NCBI GenBank assembly: GCA_016869285.1
Contig: VGEN01000031.1
Location: 1 to 36,054 of the forward strand
Source of the DNA: Alphaproteobacteria bacterium
GTDB taxonomy: Bacteria; Pseudomonadota; Alphaproteobacteria; SHVZ01
Direction: 5' to 3'
Length of the DNA stretch: 36,054 bases
A program made the position numbers and the translations under genes. This document shows, one piece after another, positions 15,498-23,149 of the stretch; position 1 is the first letter of the stretch, and every line of letters starts with the position of its first letter. Under the pieces are notes generated by a model. It did no database searches and was not told the origin of the DNA. It saw nothing but the letters and a program-made list of their open reading frames with translations.

Positions 15498-15854
15498 ATG
15501 GCTTATGCCGATGGATTCGTCATCGTCGTGCAGAAGAAGAATGTCGGCGCTTATAAGCGTGTCTCCAAGAAGGCCGGCAAGATCTGGCGCGAGCATGGTT
15601 GCCTAGACTACAAGGAGTGCGTCGGCGACGACCTCAAGGCCAGGTTCGGGGTGTCCTTCCTCAAGCTCGCCAAGACCAAGCCGAACGAGACCGTGGTCTT
15701 CTCCTGGATCGTCTACAGGTCGCGCGCCCATCGTGACAAGGTCAACGCCAAGGTCATGGCTGACCCGCGCATGGCGAAGATGATGAACGCGCCCATGCCC
15801 TTCGACATGAAGCGCTTCAGCTATGGCGGCTTCAAGGTGATCGTCGACGCTTGA
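15498..15854 (+). CDS. DUF1428 family protein (YbaA-like)
   Basis: The 118-residue cytosolic protein aligns with E. coli YbaA along its whole length. It starts with YADGFVIVV, then has VVFSWIVYRSRAHRDKVNAK and MADPRMAKMM, and closes with MPFDMKRFSYGGFKVIVDA. The fold is a ferredoxin-like alpha/beta barrel of the dimeric type. The biochemical role of DUF1428 is not established. A good ribosome site (GGGAGAG) precedes the ATG. Its promoter carries the same palindrome as that of the following marR gene, so the three genes 15498-16944 look like one regulon. Confidence 0.9.
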   Translation: MAYADGFVIVVQKKNVGAYKRVSKKAGKIWREHGCLDYKECVGDDLKARFGVSFLKLAKTKPNETVVFSWIVYRSRAHRDKVNAKVMADPRMAKMMNAPMPFDMKRFSYGGFKVIVDA

Positions 15855-15871
15855 CCGCGGCGGCCCGGCGC

Positions 15872-15901
15872 TTGACAGGGTAGGTTGATATCAACAGGAT
15901 T
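15872..15901 (+). promoter_or_regulatory. Promoter with embedded MarR-type operator, site 2
   Basis: TTGACA (15872-15877), an 18-base spacer and AGGATT (15896-15901). The spacer ends in the perfect palindrome GTTGATATCAAC (15884-15895), identical to site 1. It lies directly before marR, which fits autorepression. The expected start of transcription (about 15908) almost coincides with the GTG at 15907, so the mRNA may be leaderless or nearly so. Confidence 0.75.
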
Positions 15902-15906
15902 GGCCG

Positions 15907-16404
15907 GTGACCAGGGACGCGGAACTCACCTATGACATCACGCCGAAGGTGCGGATCTCCTGCATGTGCCTGCATGTGCAGCGGGCGGCGCGTGCGGTCG
16001 CCAGGCGCTATGACGAGGCGCTGAGGCCGGTCGGCCTGACCAGCGGGCAATACTCGCTGATGATGGTGCTGAATGCCGAGGAAGCGCCCAGCATGCAGAC
16101 CATCTCCGCGGTGCTCGACATGGACCGGACGACGGTGACCGCGAACCTGAAGCCGCTCGAGCGGCTGGGATTGATCGAGGTCGTTGTCGATGCCGAGGAT
16201 CGGCGAAGCCGGCGTGCCCGGCTCACCGCGGCGGGCCGCAAGGTGCTGGCCAAGGCGGTGCCGCTCTGGCGGCGCTGCCAGGCGGCGACCGAGAAGCTCG
16301 TCTCCGACGCCGAGCATATGCGTGCCGAGCTGCGTGCGCTTTCATCGGCGGATTTTCCGCGTAATCCTCGCCGCTGGCGCGCACAAGCAAACGGAGAAGA
16401 GTGA
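15907..16404 (+). CDS. MarR-family transcriptional regulator
   Basis: The 165-residue winged-helix protein has the MarR layout. The N-terminal dimer helix contains RAARAVARRYDEALRPVGLTSGQYSLM. The recognition region is MQTISAVLDMDRTTVTANLKPLERLGLI. The wing carries the typical D-x-R-D/S-x-R sequence (DAEDRRSRRARLT). Three Cys/Met-rich residues early on (ISCMCLHVQ) could sense oxidants or metals, but this is inference. It starts at GTG 15907; the next in-frame Met is at 15964. No ribosome site precedes the GTG, which suits a leaderless message. It is followed immediately by the SRPBCC gene. It probably binds GTTGATATCAAC, found in its own promoter and in that of DUF1428. Confidence 0.9.
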   Translation: MTRDAELTYDITPKVRISCMCLHVQRAARAVARRYDEALRPVGLTSGQYSLMMVLNAEEAPSMQTISAVLDMDRTTVTANLKPLERLGLIEVVVDAEDRRSRRARLTAAGRKVLAKAVPLWRRCQAATEKLVSDAEHMRAELRALSSADFPRNPRRWRAQANGEE

Positions 16405-16944
16405 ATGCTTCGCAAGATCCTGGTTGGCCTCGCCGCACTCGTTGTCACGCTTGCGATCGTCATCGCGCTGCGCCCGTCGGAGCTGCGTGTCGCGCGCTCG
16501 ACGACCATCGCCGCGCCGCCGCCGGCGGTCTTCGCGCAGGTAAACGACTTCCGCAAATGGGGCGCCTGGTCGCCTTATGAGAAGATCGATCCGGCGATGA
16601 AGAAGACCTACTCCGGTGCGCCTGCCGGTGCGGGCGCCATCTACAACTGGGCTGGCAACAGTGAGGCCGGCGAGGGCCGCGCGACCATCGTCGAGAGCCG
16701 GGCCAACGAGCTGGTGAGGATCCAGCTCGACTTCGTGAGGCCCATGGAAGGCATCGCCGTCGCCGCGTTCGCATTGAAGGCCGAGGGCGACCGTACCCAG
16801 ATTACCTGGAGCCTCGTCAGCCGGTCTGGCTTCGTCGACAAGGCGATCGGCCTTTTCCTCGACATGGACAAGTTGGTCGGCGGCCAGTTCGAGGACGGCC
16901 TGGCGGCGCTGAAGAAGACAGTCGAGACCGCGCCGAAATCCTGA
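16405..16944 (+). CDS. SRPBCC-family protein with an N-terminal membrane anchor
   Basis: The protein has 179 residues. The first 23 (MLRKILVGLAALVVTLAIVIAL) form one membrane helix or uncleaved signal. The rest is a START/Bet v1-like fold of the polyketide cyclase/AHSA1 group: VARSTTIAAPPPAVFAQVNDFRKWGAWSPYEK at the start, and FVDKAIGLFLDMDKLVGGQFEDGLAALK as the long C-terminal helix lining a hydrophobic cavity. The ligand is unknown. The ATG follows the marR stop directly with no gap, so the two are one transcript. Such proteins are often encoded with ArsR or MarR regulators. This fits a stress- or ligand-responsive module with DUF1428. Confidence 0.88.
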   Translation: MLRKILVGLAALVVTLAIVIALRPSELRVARSTTIAAPPPAVFAQVNDFRKWGAWSPYEKIDPAMKKTYSGAPAGAGAIYNWAGNSEAGEGRATIVESRANELVRIQLDFVRPMEGIAVAAFALKAEGDRTQITWSLVSRSGFVDKAIGLFLDMDKLVGGQFEDGLAALKKTVETAPKS

Positions 16945-16968
16945 CGCCGTTGCCGTCGTTTGCGCGCT

Positions 16969-18465
16969 CTAGAGGGTAGCCGCGACCGCCTTCACCTCCG
17001 TATAGAGCCGGATCGACTCATATCCCAGCTCGCGTCCCCATCCCGACTGCTTGTAGCCGCCGAAGGGAAGCGCCGGGTCGGCGAAATTGTGGTTGTTGAT
17101 CCCGACATTCCCGGCCTTGAGCCGCTTCGCCATCTTGTGCGCGATGGCGAGGTCGCGTGTCCAGATGCTGGCGGCAAGCCCGTAGCCGCCGGCATTGGCC
17201 GCGCGCGCGATGCGGTAGAGGTCGCTGTCCTCGAACGGCATGGCGCAGACGACGGGGCCGAAGATCTCCTCGCGCACCACCGACATCGCCGGGGTCGTCT
17301 TGGCAAGGATGGTCGGCTCGACGAACCAACCGGTCTCGCCGACGCGCTTCCCGCCGGTCACGACCTCCGCACCTTCCGTGCGGCCGGCGGCGATGTAGCC
17401 GGTGATACGCTGGAGCTGCTCGTCGGAGATCACTGGCCCGAGGTTGGCATCCGGATCGAAACCGTGGCCGATCTTGAGCTTGGCGGCCTCGCCGGCAACG
17501 CCGGCCAGCACCCGGTCGTAGACCTTCTTGTGGATGTAAAGGCGCGAGCCGGCCGTGCAGCATTGGCCGGTGGTGTAGAAGATCGCGCTCGCCGTGCCGG
17601 GGATCGCCACGTCCATGTCGGCATCGGGAAAGACGATCGCGGGCGACTTGCCGCCAAGCTCGAGCGACACGCGCTTGAGGTTCCCCGCCGCCGCCTTGAC
17701 GATCAGCCGGCCGACCTCGGTCGATCCGGTGAACGAGACCTTGTCGACATCGGGATGCGCGGCGATGGCGGCGCCGGCGGCGCCGAAGCCGGTCACGATG
17801 TTGACGACGCCATCGGGGAAGCCCGCCTCCTGGATGAGCTGGCCGAGGCGCAGCGCGGAAAGCGGCGTTTGTTCCGCCGGCTTCAGGATCACCGTGCAGC
17901 CGGCGGTCAGGGCCGGGGCGATCTTCCACACCGCCACCTGCAGCGGAAAGTTCCAAGGGACGATCTGGCCGACGACGCCGACCGGCTCGCGCAGCGTATA
18001 GACGTGGTAGTCGCCGGGAGCGGAGACCTGGATGGTCTCGCCGGTGATCTTGGTCGCCCAGCCGGCGGTATACCGCAGCACGTTGATGCAGTCTGGCACG
18101 TCGATGGTCAGCGATTCCCGATAGGGCTTGCCGTTGTTGAGCGTCTCGATCTCGGCCAGCTCCTCGCAGTGCGCCTCCATCAGATCGGCGAGCTTCCACA
18201 GGACGCGCGTGCGCTCGGCCGGGCTCAGCTTCGGCCAGGGCCCGGTCTCGAAGGCGCGTCGTGCCGCGGCGACGGCGAGATCGACATCGGCGGCGTCCGC
18301 CTCGGCGACGCGCGCGATCAGCCGGCCGGTGCCGGGATCGAAGGTCTCGAAAGTCTTGCCGGAACGTGCCTCGACCCATTTGCCGTCGATCAGCAGGCGA
18401 TGCGGACCGGCAAGGAAGGTCCGGGCGGCCTTGCCAAGACGAGCGTGAAGAAGCGGGGTGTCCAT
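16969..18465 (-). CDS. NAD(P)-dependent aldehyde dehydrogenase
   Basis: The 498-residue protein is a complete ALDH: VPWNFPL (N172), the cofactor lysine in LKPAEQTP (K195), the general base in LELGGKSP (E269) and the nucleophile in TTGQCCTAGSR (C303). It oxidises an aldehyde to the acid; the sequence resembles broad phenylacetaldehyde/betaine-aldehyde-type enzymes. Position 195 and its surroundings do not settle NAD against NADP. I start at ATG 18465 (MDTPLLHARLGKAARTF). The frame stays open for another 1.4 kb upstream, but that part lies antisense to the next gene and shows no ALDH character. The stop is 25 bases from the convergent SRPBCC gene. Confidence 0.93.
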   Translation of the reverse strand: MDTPLLHARLGKAARTFLAGPHRLLIDGKWVEARSGKTFETFDPGTGRLIARVAEADAADVDLAVAAARRAFETGPWPKLSPAERTRVLWKLADLMEAHCEELAEIETLNNGKPYRESLTIDVPDCINVLRYTAGWATKITGETIQVSAPGDYHVYTLREPVGVVGQIVPWNFPLQVAVWKIAPALTAGCTVILKPAEQTPLSALRLGQLIQEAGFPDGVVNIVTGFGAAGAAIAAHPDVDKVSFTGSTEVGRLIVKAAAGNLKRVSLELGGKSPAIVFPDADMDVAIPGTASAIFYTTGQCCTAGSRLYIHKKVYDRVLAGVAGEAAKLKIGHGFDPDANLGPVISDEQLQRITGYIAAGRTEGAEVVTGGKRVGETGWFVEPTILAKTTPAMSVVREEIFGPVVCAMPFEDSDLYRIARAANAGGYGLAASIWTRDLAIAHKMAKRLKAGNVGINNHNFADPALPFGGYKQSGWGRELGYESIRLYTEVKAVAATL

Positions 18466-18522
18466 GGGCGTCTCCGGGCTTGCGCCTGAGTACAGTATCT
18501 CGCCCGCAAGCCGACCGCCTGA

Positions 18523-19956
18523 ATGTTGTTCAGCAGACCACGGCGACGCGGTATGACACCGCCCGAGGCGGCGCTGGGGAACAGCTTCGTGAATCCGATG
18601 AATTGGGTGACGCGCTATCGGGTCCAGCGACCCTTCAGCCGCAGGTTGAGGGTTGCGCCGTCGCTCCTCGCCGAAGCGCCGACGCCCTGGTTGCTCAGCT
18701 TCGCCGCCGATGCGGGTTTCGATCCGCTCGCCGGCGCCTTCGACTTCCTCGCCGCCGCCTATGCCGGAGACGCGGCGCGCGCGCGAACGGCGATGGCACG
18801 CCTCGACACGGGAAAGGGCGCACGGTCGGTCTCGCGCCTTTTCGCCGAAAACGACTTTCGCAAGCTGCTGGTCGGCTGCTTTCGCCACGCGCTCGAAGGA
18901 GGCACGCTCGATCCCGGCAAGGCGGGTCTCCTGCTCGACTTCGCGCGGCGCTTCGATCCCGTCTTCGATGCCTTCTCGCGCGGCGGCTCCGCACAGGCTG
19001 CGGTGCCGACGCGTCTCGCTTTCGACTACGCCGGGCGTGTGCCGCCGACGCTCTCCATCGTCGTCCTCGTTCCGGGCGGCGCGTCCGCGCGCAGCTATGA
19101 CCTCGGCCAGCGCCTTCTCTCCGCCTTCACCGGCGCCGGCGTGGTCTGCCGTCTGGTGCCGAGCGAAAGCGATCCGGGCGAGATCGGTGCCGCCGATCTC
19201 GTCCTGGTCGACGAGAACACGGTGTTCCGAAAGGACCCGGAGAAGCAGCAGGCGCATCTCGACCGGTTGCGCCAGGTTGCCCGGCGGCTGGGGCGGCTCG
19301 TCCCCGATCCCTGGGGCAAGGGCTTTCGCGAGCAGCTCGCGCGCGGCATCGACCGCTACGACCTCGTCTGGGCGATGGCGCCGACGCTCCGCGACGCCGC
19401 GCCGATCGCGGGTGAGAAATTCTGCCTGATCCCGTTCCCTTCCGGCTTCGCCCGGGTGTTCGATGGCATCGCCGCTGCCGCGCCATTGCCGGCGATCGGC
19501 TTCTGCGGGGCGATCGAGGACTATAATCATCACCGCTACTTCTGGCTCCTGTCGGCACTCGCCGGCGCCATGGACCTGAAGATCGCGCTGACCAGCCAGC
19601 AGCCGGACGGGCTCGATGTCGAGGCGAGCTACGGGCTCTATCTCGAACGCCTGCTCGAGACGGCCGCCTGCCTCAGCCTGACCATGCGCTCGACCGGCGA
19701 CCGGATCCTGGTCGGCCGCACCTTCGACGTGCTGCGCGGCAGCCGCCTGCTGATCCAGGAATACACGCCGGATGCGCGGTTCTACCTGGCGCCCGGTGAA
19801 GACTTCGTCGAGATCCAGGGTGCCGAGGATCTGCGCGAAGTCCATGGCCGGTTCCGCGCCGGCGACTATGAGGCGGTGCGCCGGCAGGGTGCTGAGACCT
19901 TCCGGCGTGCCTATTCGGACGACGCGGTGATCCGCCACCTCGCGACCTTCCTCTGA
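18523..19956 (+). CDS. CgeB-like glycosyltransferase, probable
   Basis: The protein has 477 residues. The last 90 match the C-terminal half of CgeB/Glyco_trans_1_2 proteins: GRTFDVLRGSRLLIQEY, an F-Y-L-A-P-G-E-D-F segment, and a final helix DYEAVRRQGAETFRRAYSDD, the usual end of GT-B enzymes. The middle has a Rossmann-like TLSIVVLVPGG and ADLVLVDENTV, consistent with a GT-B N-domain. The first 150 residues (FSRRLRVAPSLLAEAP and on) are helical and I do not recognise them. Both the sugar donor and the acceptor are unknown. It is divergent from the ALDH gene and 46 bases before glnD. Spore-coat function as in Bacillus CgeB is not implied. Confidence 0.65.
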   Translation: MLFSRPRRRGMTPPEAALGNSFVNPMNWVTRYRVQRPFSRRLRVAPSLLAEAPTPWLLSFAADAGFDPLAGAFDFLAAAYAGDAARARTAMARLDTGKGARSVSRLFAENDFRKLLVGCFRHALEGGTLDPGKAGLLLDFARRFDPVFDAFSRGGSAQAAVPTRLAFDYAGRVPPTLSIVVLVPGGASARSYDLGQRLLSAFTGAGVVCRLVPSESDPGEIGAADLVLVDENTVFRKDPEKQQAHLDRLRQVARRLGRLVPDPWGKGFREQLARGIDRYDLVWAMAPTLRDAAPIAGEKFCLIPFPSGFARVFDGIAAAAPLPAIGFCGAIEDYNHHRYFWLLSALAGAMDLKIALTSQQPDGLDVEASYGLYLERLLETAACLSLTMRSTGDRILVGRTFDVLRGSRLLIQEYTPDARFYLAPGEDFVEIQGAEDLREVHGRFRAGDYEAVRRQGAETFRRAYSDDAVIRHLATFL

Positions 19957-20002
19957 TCGGCAACGCCTTTCGCGGGCGCATCGTTTCCCCTATCTATAGG
20001 CC

Positions 20003-22828
20003 ATGGCGCTGCCGGCCCTCGCCGAGACCTCGGAGCCGCTCCCGCGGGCGGGACTGCGCGGCCGCGAGGGCCTGGTCGAGCCGCGCCGGATCGTCAACCG
20101 ACGCAAGCTCGCGTCTGAGCTCGATGCGCTCGCCGAAGAAGGCAAGCTCGACCGGGCGCGCATCGTCGAGACCCTGAAGCGCACGCTGGCCGAGGGCCGC
20201 GCCGAGGTCGCCCGCCGCCTGGATGAGGAGAAGAGCGGCCCCGCCTGCGCCGCCGCTACCGCCTATCTGATGGACCAGATGGTGCGCGTGCTGTTCGACC
20301 TAGCCGAGACCACGCTGTTCCCGGTCGCCAACCCGACCGACGGCGAACGCCTGGCGCTGGTCGCGATCGGCGGTTACGGGCGCGGCGAGCTGGCACCCTT
20401 CTCCGATATCGACCTCCTGTTCCTGCTTCCCTACAAACGTACGCCCCGGGCCGAGCAGATCGTCGAGTCGGTCCTCTATGTGCTCTGGGATCTGGGTCTC
20501 AAGGTCGGGCACGCGGTGCGCTCGGTCGAGGAGTGCATCCGCCTCGCCAAGGCCGACATGACCATCCGCACCTCGCTGATGGAGGCGCGCTATATCTGGG
20601 GCGAGCAGAAGCTGCATCAGGACCTCAAGCGTCGCTTCGCCAAGGAGATCGTCGCCGGCACGGCGCAGGAATTCGTCGAGGCCAAGCTCGCCGAGATGCA
20701 GAAGCGCCACCAGAAGCTCGGCGACTCGCGCTACGTGGTCGAGCCCAACATCAAGGAGAGCAAAGGCGGACTTCGCGACCTCCACACCCTCTTCTGGATC
20801 GCCAAATACGTCTACCGCGTCGACGGCGTCGAAGATCTGGTGCGGAAGGGCGTGATCACCGAGGCCGAGGCGCGAACCTTCGCCAAGGCGCACCACTTCC
20901 TATGGACGCTGCGCTTCCATCTGCACCTCGTCGCCGGGCGGCCCGAGGAGCGGCTGACCTTCGATGTCCAGCGCGAGATCGGCGGGCGCATGGGCTATCG
21001 CGACCACGCCGGCACGCGCGGCGTCGAGCGCTTCATGAAGCATTACTACCTGGTCGCCAAGGATGTCGGCGATCTGACGCGCATCCTCTGCGCGGCGATC
21101 GAGAGCCAGAACCGGCGCCGTCCGCGCTTCCAGCTGCCGCGCTTCTCGCTCAGGCGCCGCGACCTCGGCGGCTTCGTCCTCGAAGCCGAGCGGCTCGCCG
21201 TTTCCTCCGACGACGCCTTCGCCAAGGATCCGATCGATCTTCTCCGCCTCTTCCATGTGGCGCAGAGCCACGACCTCGACATCCATCCGCGCACGCTACA
21301 GCTCGCCACGCGGCATCTCGACCGTATCGATGCCAAACTGCGCAGCAATGCCGAGGCGAACCGCCTGTTCCTCGAGGTGCTGGCGGCGCCGCGCGATTCC
21401 GAGCGCATCTTGAGGCGCATGAACGAGGTCGGCGTCTTCGGACAATTCGTTCCCGATTTCGGCCGTGTCGTCGCTCAGATGCAGTTCGACATGTATCACG
21501 TCTACACGGTCGACGAGCACACGCTGTTCGCGCTCGGCATCCTTCACCGTATCGAGGATGGCAAGCTGACGGCGGACCATCCGCTCTCGGCCGAGGTGAT
21601 CCACAAGGTGCAGTCGCGCCGCGCGCTCTATGTGGCGTTGCTTCTGCACGACATCGCCAAGGGCCGCGGCGGCGACCACTCCGAGCTCGGTGCCGAGATC
21701 GCGCGCAAGTTCGGCCCGCGGATCGGACTTGCGGCTGAGGAGACGGAATCCGTCGCCTGGCTCGTGCGGCATCACCTCGCGATGAGCAACACCGCCTTCA
21801 AGCGCGACATCAACGATCCGAAGACCATCTCCGATTTCGCTGCGCTCGTGCAGTCACCGGAGCGTCTGCGCCTGCTGCTCTGCCTCACCGTCGCCGACAT
21901 CCGCGGCGTCGGACCCAATATCTGGAACAACTGGAAGGCGACGCTGCTGCGCGAGCTCTACTGGCGGACGGAAGAGGTGCTGCTGGGGTTGCCGCCGGAG
22001 GCCGGCAAGGCCGAGCGCGTGCGCGAGGCGCAGGCGGTGCTACGCGACCGGCTCAAGGACTGGTCCGACGGGGATTTTGTCCGGCATGCGGACAAGGGAT
22101 CTCCGGACTATTGGCTCGGCCTCGATACCGACACCCACATGCGCCACGCGCGTCTGGTCCATCGCGCTGAGCGCGAGAAGGCGCCGCTCGCCGTCGACAC
22201 CCAGGTCGATCCCAGGCGCTCGGTGACCGAGATCACCATCTACACCGCCGACCATCCGGGCCTGTTCTCGCGCATTGCCGGCGCCATCGCGGTATCCGGC
22301 GCCAACATCGTCGATGCCCGCATCTACACGCTCGCCAACGGCATGGCGCTCGACACTTTCGGCATCCAGGACGGCGAGGGAAGGGCGGTCGAGCGTCCGA
22401 ACCAGCTCGCCAAGCTCTCCGTGCTGATCGAGCAGTCGCTGAACGGCAAGCTGAAAACGCTGGAGGAGCTGGCGCGTCGCGCCAAGCAGGCGCCGCGGAC
22501 TCGCGCCCTGGCGCTGCCGCCGCGCGTGCTGATCGACAACAAGGCGAGCGCCACGCACACCCTGATCGAGGTCAACGGCCGGGACCGGCCGGGCCTTCTC
22601 TTCCGGGTTACGCGGGCGTTGACGCAGCTCAATCTGCAGATCTCGACCGCGAAGATCTCGACTTACGGCGAGCGCGTCGTCGACGTCTTCTATGTGAAGG
22701 ACGTCTTCGGCCTCAAGGTCGAGGCCGAGCATCGGCTCGTCGATATCCGCGCCCGCCTGCTCGAGGTGCTGGCCGAAGCGCCGGCAGACACCAAGCGCAA
22801 GCCCGCTGCCAAGGGCCAGGCGGCGTAG
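20003..22828 (+). CDS. glnD: Bifunctional PII uridylyltransferase / uridylyl-removing enzyme
   Basis: GlnD senses glutamine and sets the uridylylation state of PII (GlnB/GlnK), which controls glutamine synthetase and nitrogen-regulated genes. The 941 residues have the full domain order. The nucleotidyltransferase domain carries GGYGRGEL-APFSDIDLLFL (about 123-141; catalytic D135 and D137). The HD hydrolase domain carries LLHDIAKGRGGDHSELG near 547-563. Two C-terminal ACT domains begin at about 740 (TADHPGLFSRIAGAIA) and 850 (GRDRPGLLFRVTRALT). The length is usual for alphaproteobacteria. The ATG at 20003 follows CCCTATCTATAGG, a plausible -10 region. It is followed closely by a small ORF and then murJ, a typical neighbour in this class. 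Confidence 0.97.
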   Translation: MALPALAETSEPLPRAGLRGREGLVEPRRIVNRRKLASELDALAEEGKLDRARIVETLKRTLAEGRAEVARRLDEEKSGPACAAATAYLMDQMVRVLFDLAETTLFPVANPTDGERLALVAIGGYGRGELAPFSDIDLLFLLPYKRTPRAEQIVESVLYVLWDLGLKVGHAVRSVEECIRLAKADMTIRTSLMEARYIWGEQKLHQDLKRRFAKEIVAGTAQEFVEAKLAEMQKRHQKLGDSRYVVEPNIKESKGGLRDLHTLFWIAKYVYRVDGVEDLVRKGVITEAEARTFAKAHHFLWTLRFHLHLVAGRPEERLTFDVQREIGGRMGYRDHAGTRGVERFMKHYYLVAKDVGDLTRILCAAIESQNRRRPRFQLPRFSLRRRDLGGFVLEAERLAVSSDDAFAKDPIDLLRLFHVAQSHDLDIHPRTLQLATRHLDRIDAKLRSNAEANRLFLEVLAAPRDSERILRRMNEVGVFGQFVPDFGRVVAQMQFDMYHVYTVDEHTLFALGILHRIEDGKLTADHPLSAEVIHKVQSRRALYVALLLHDIAKGRGGDHSELGAEIARKFGPRIGLAAEETESVAWLVRHHLAMSNTAFKRDINDPKTISDFAALVQSPERLRLLLCLTVADIRGVGPNIWNNWKATLLRELYWRTEEVLLGLPPEAGKAERVREAQAVLRDRLKDWSDGDFVRHADKGSPDYWLGLDTDTHMRHARLVHRAEREKAPLAVDTQVDPRRSVTEITIYTADHPGLFSRIAGAIAVSGANIVDARIYTLANGMALDTFGIQDGEGRAVERPNQLAKLSVLIEQSLNGKLKTLEELARRAKQAPRTRALALPPRVLIDNKASATHTLIEVNGRDRPGLLFRVTRALTQLNLQISTAKISTYGERVVDVFYVKDVFGLKVEAEHRLVDIRARLLEVLAEAPADTKRKPAAKGQAA

Positions 22829-22837
22829 GGGGCGAGC

Positions 22838-23029
22838 ATGAGCAAAAAAGAGAAAGTGATCGGCGGCAAGCGCACGCGGTTGGACTCCGAGAGAGACCAA
22901 CCTAAGCAAAGGCGAAAGCAGACCGCGGAAGAGTTTCGCCGACGAGCGGCCTATTGGCGGGCCAAGACCTCAGGACGGATCAAGACCGACTCGGCTGATC
23001 TCATTCGCGAAGATCGTGATCGGCGCTAG
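22838..23029 (+). CDS. Small basic hypothetical protein after glnD
   Basis: The protein has 63 highly charged residues. The first 45 are rich in Lys, Arg and Gln and probably disordered or helical (RKQTAEEFRRRAAYWRAK). The end, TDSADLIREDRDRR, resembles the toxin-binding tails of some type II antitoxins (S/T-A-x-L-I-R-E-D-R), but no toxin gene adjoins it. It starts nine bases after glnD and may be co-transcribed with it. GGGGGCGAGC before the ATG is an acceptable ribosome site. It could equally be an orphan regulator or an accessory peptide. Confidence 0.5.
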   Translation: MSKKEKVIGGKRTRLDSERDQPKQRRKQTAEEFRRRAAYWRAKTSGRIKTDSADLIREDRDRR

Positions 23030-23118
23030 CACCCCAACCCCAACCCTCCCCTGCAAGGGGGGAGGGGACACCAGGCGCGATCGCGCACCCTCCCCCCTTG
23101 CGGGGGAGGAATGGGGTG
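23030..23118. repeat. REP-like composite palindrome between small ORF and murJ
   Basis: Outer arms CACCCCA (23030-23036) and TGGGGTG (23112-23118) enclose a hairpin CCCTCCCC/GGGGAGGG, a central perfect palindrome GCGCGATCGCGC (23075-23086), and a second hairpin CCTCCCCC-CTTG-CGGGGGAGG. The layout is the same as in the degenerate copy at 5991-6066. It separates murJ from the glnD transcript by a strong mRNA structure. Confidence 0.8.
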
Positions 23119-23149
23119 GGGGGTGGATCGACCGGCCCCCGCTCTAGCC

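Noticed and set aside
16969..19938. A single 989-codon open frame on the minus strand covering the aldehyde dehydrogenase and the next gene
   Set aside because: Only the first 498 codons from ATG 18465 are ALDH. The upstream part is antisense to the CgeB-like gene, Arg/Glu-rich and without homology, a usual artefact of high GC.
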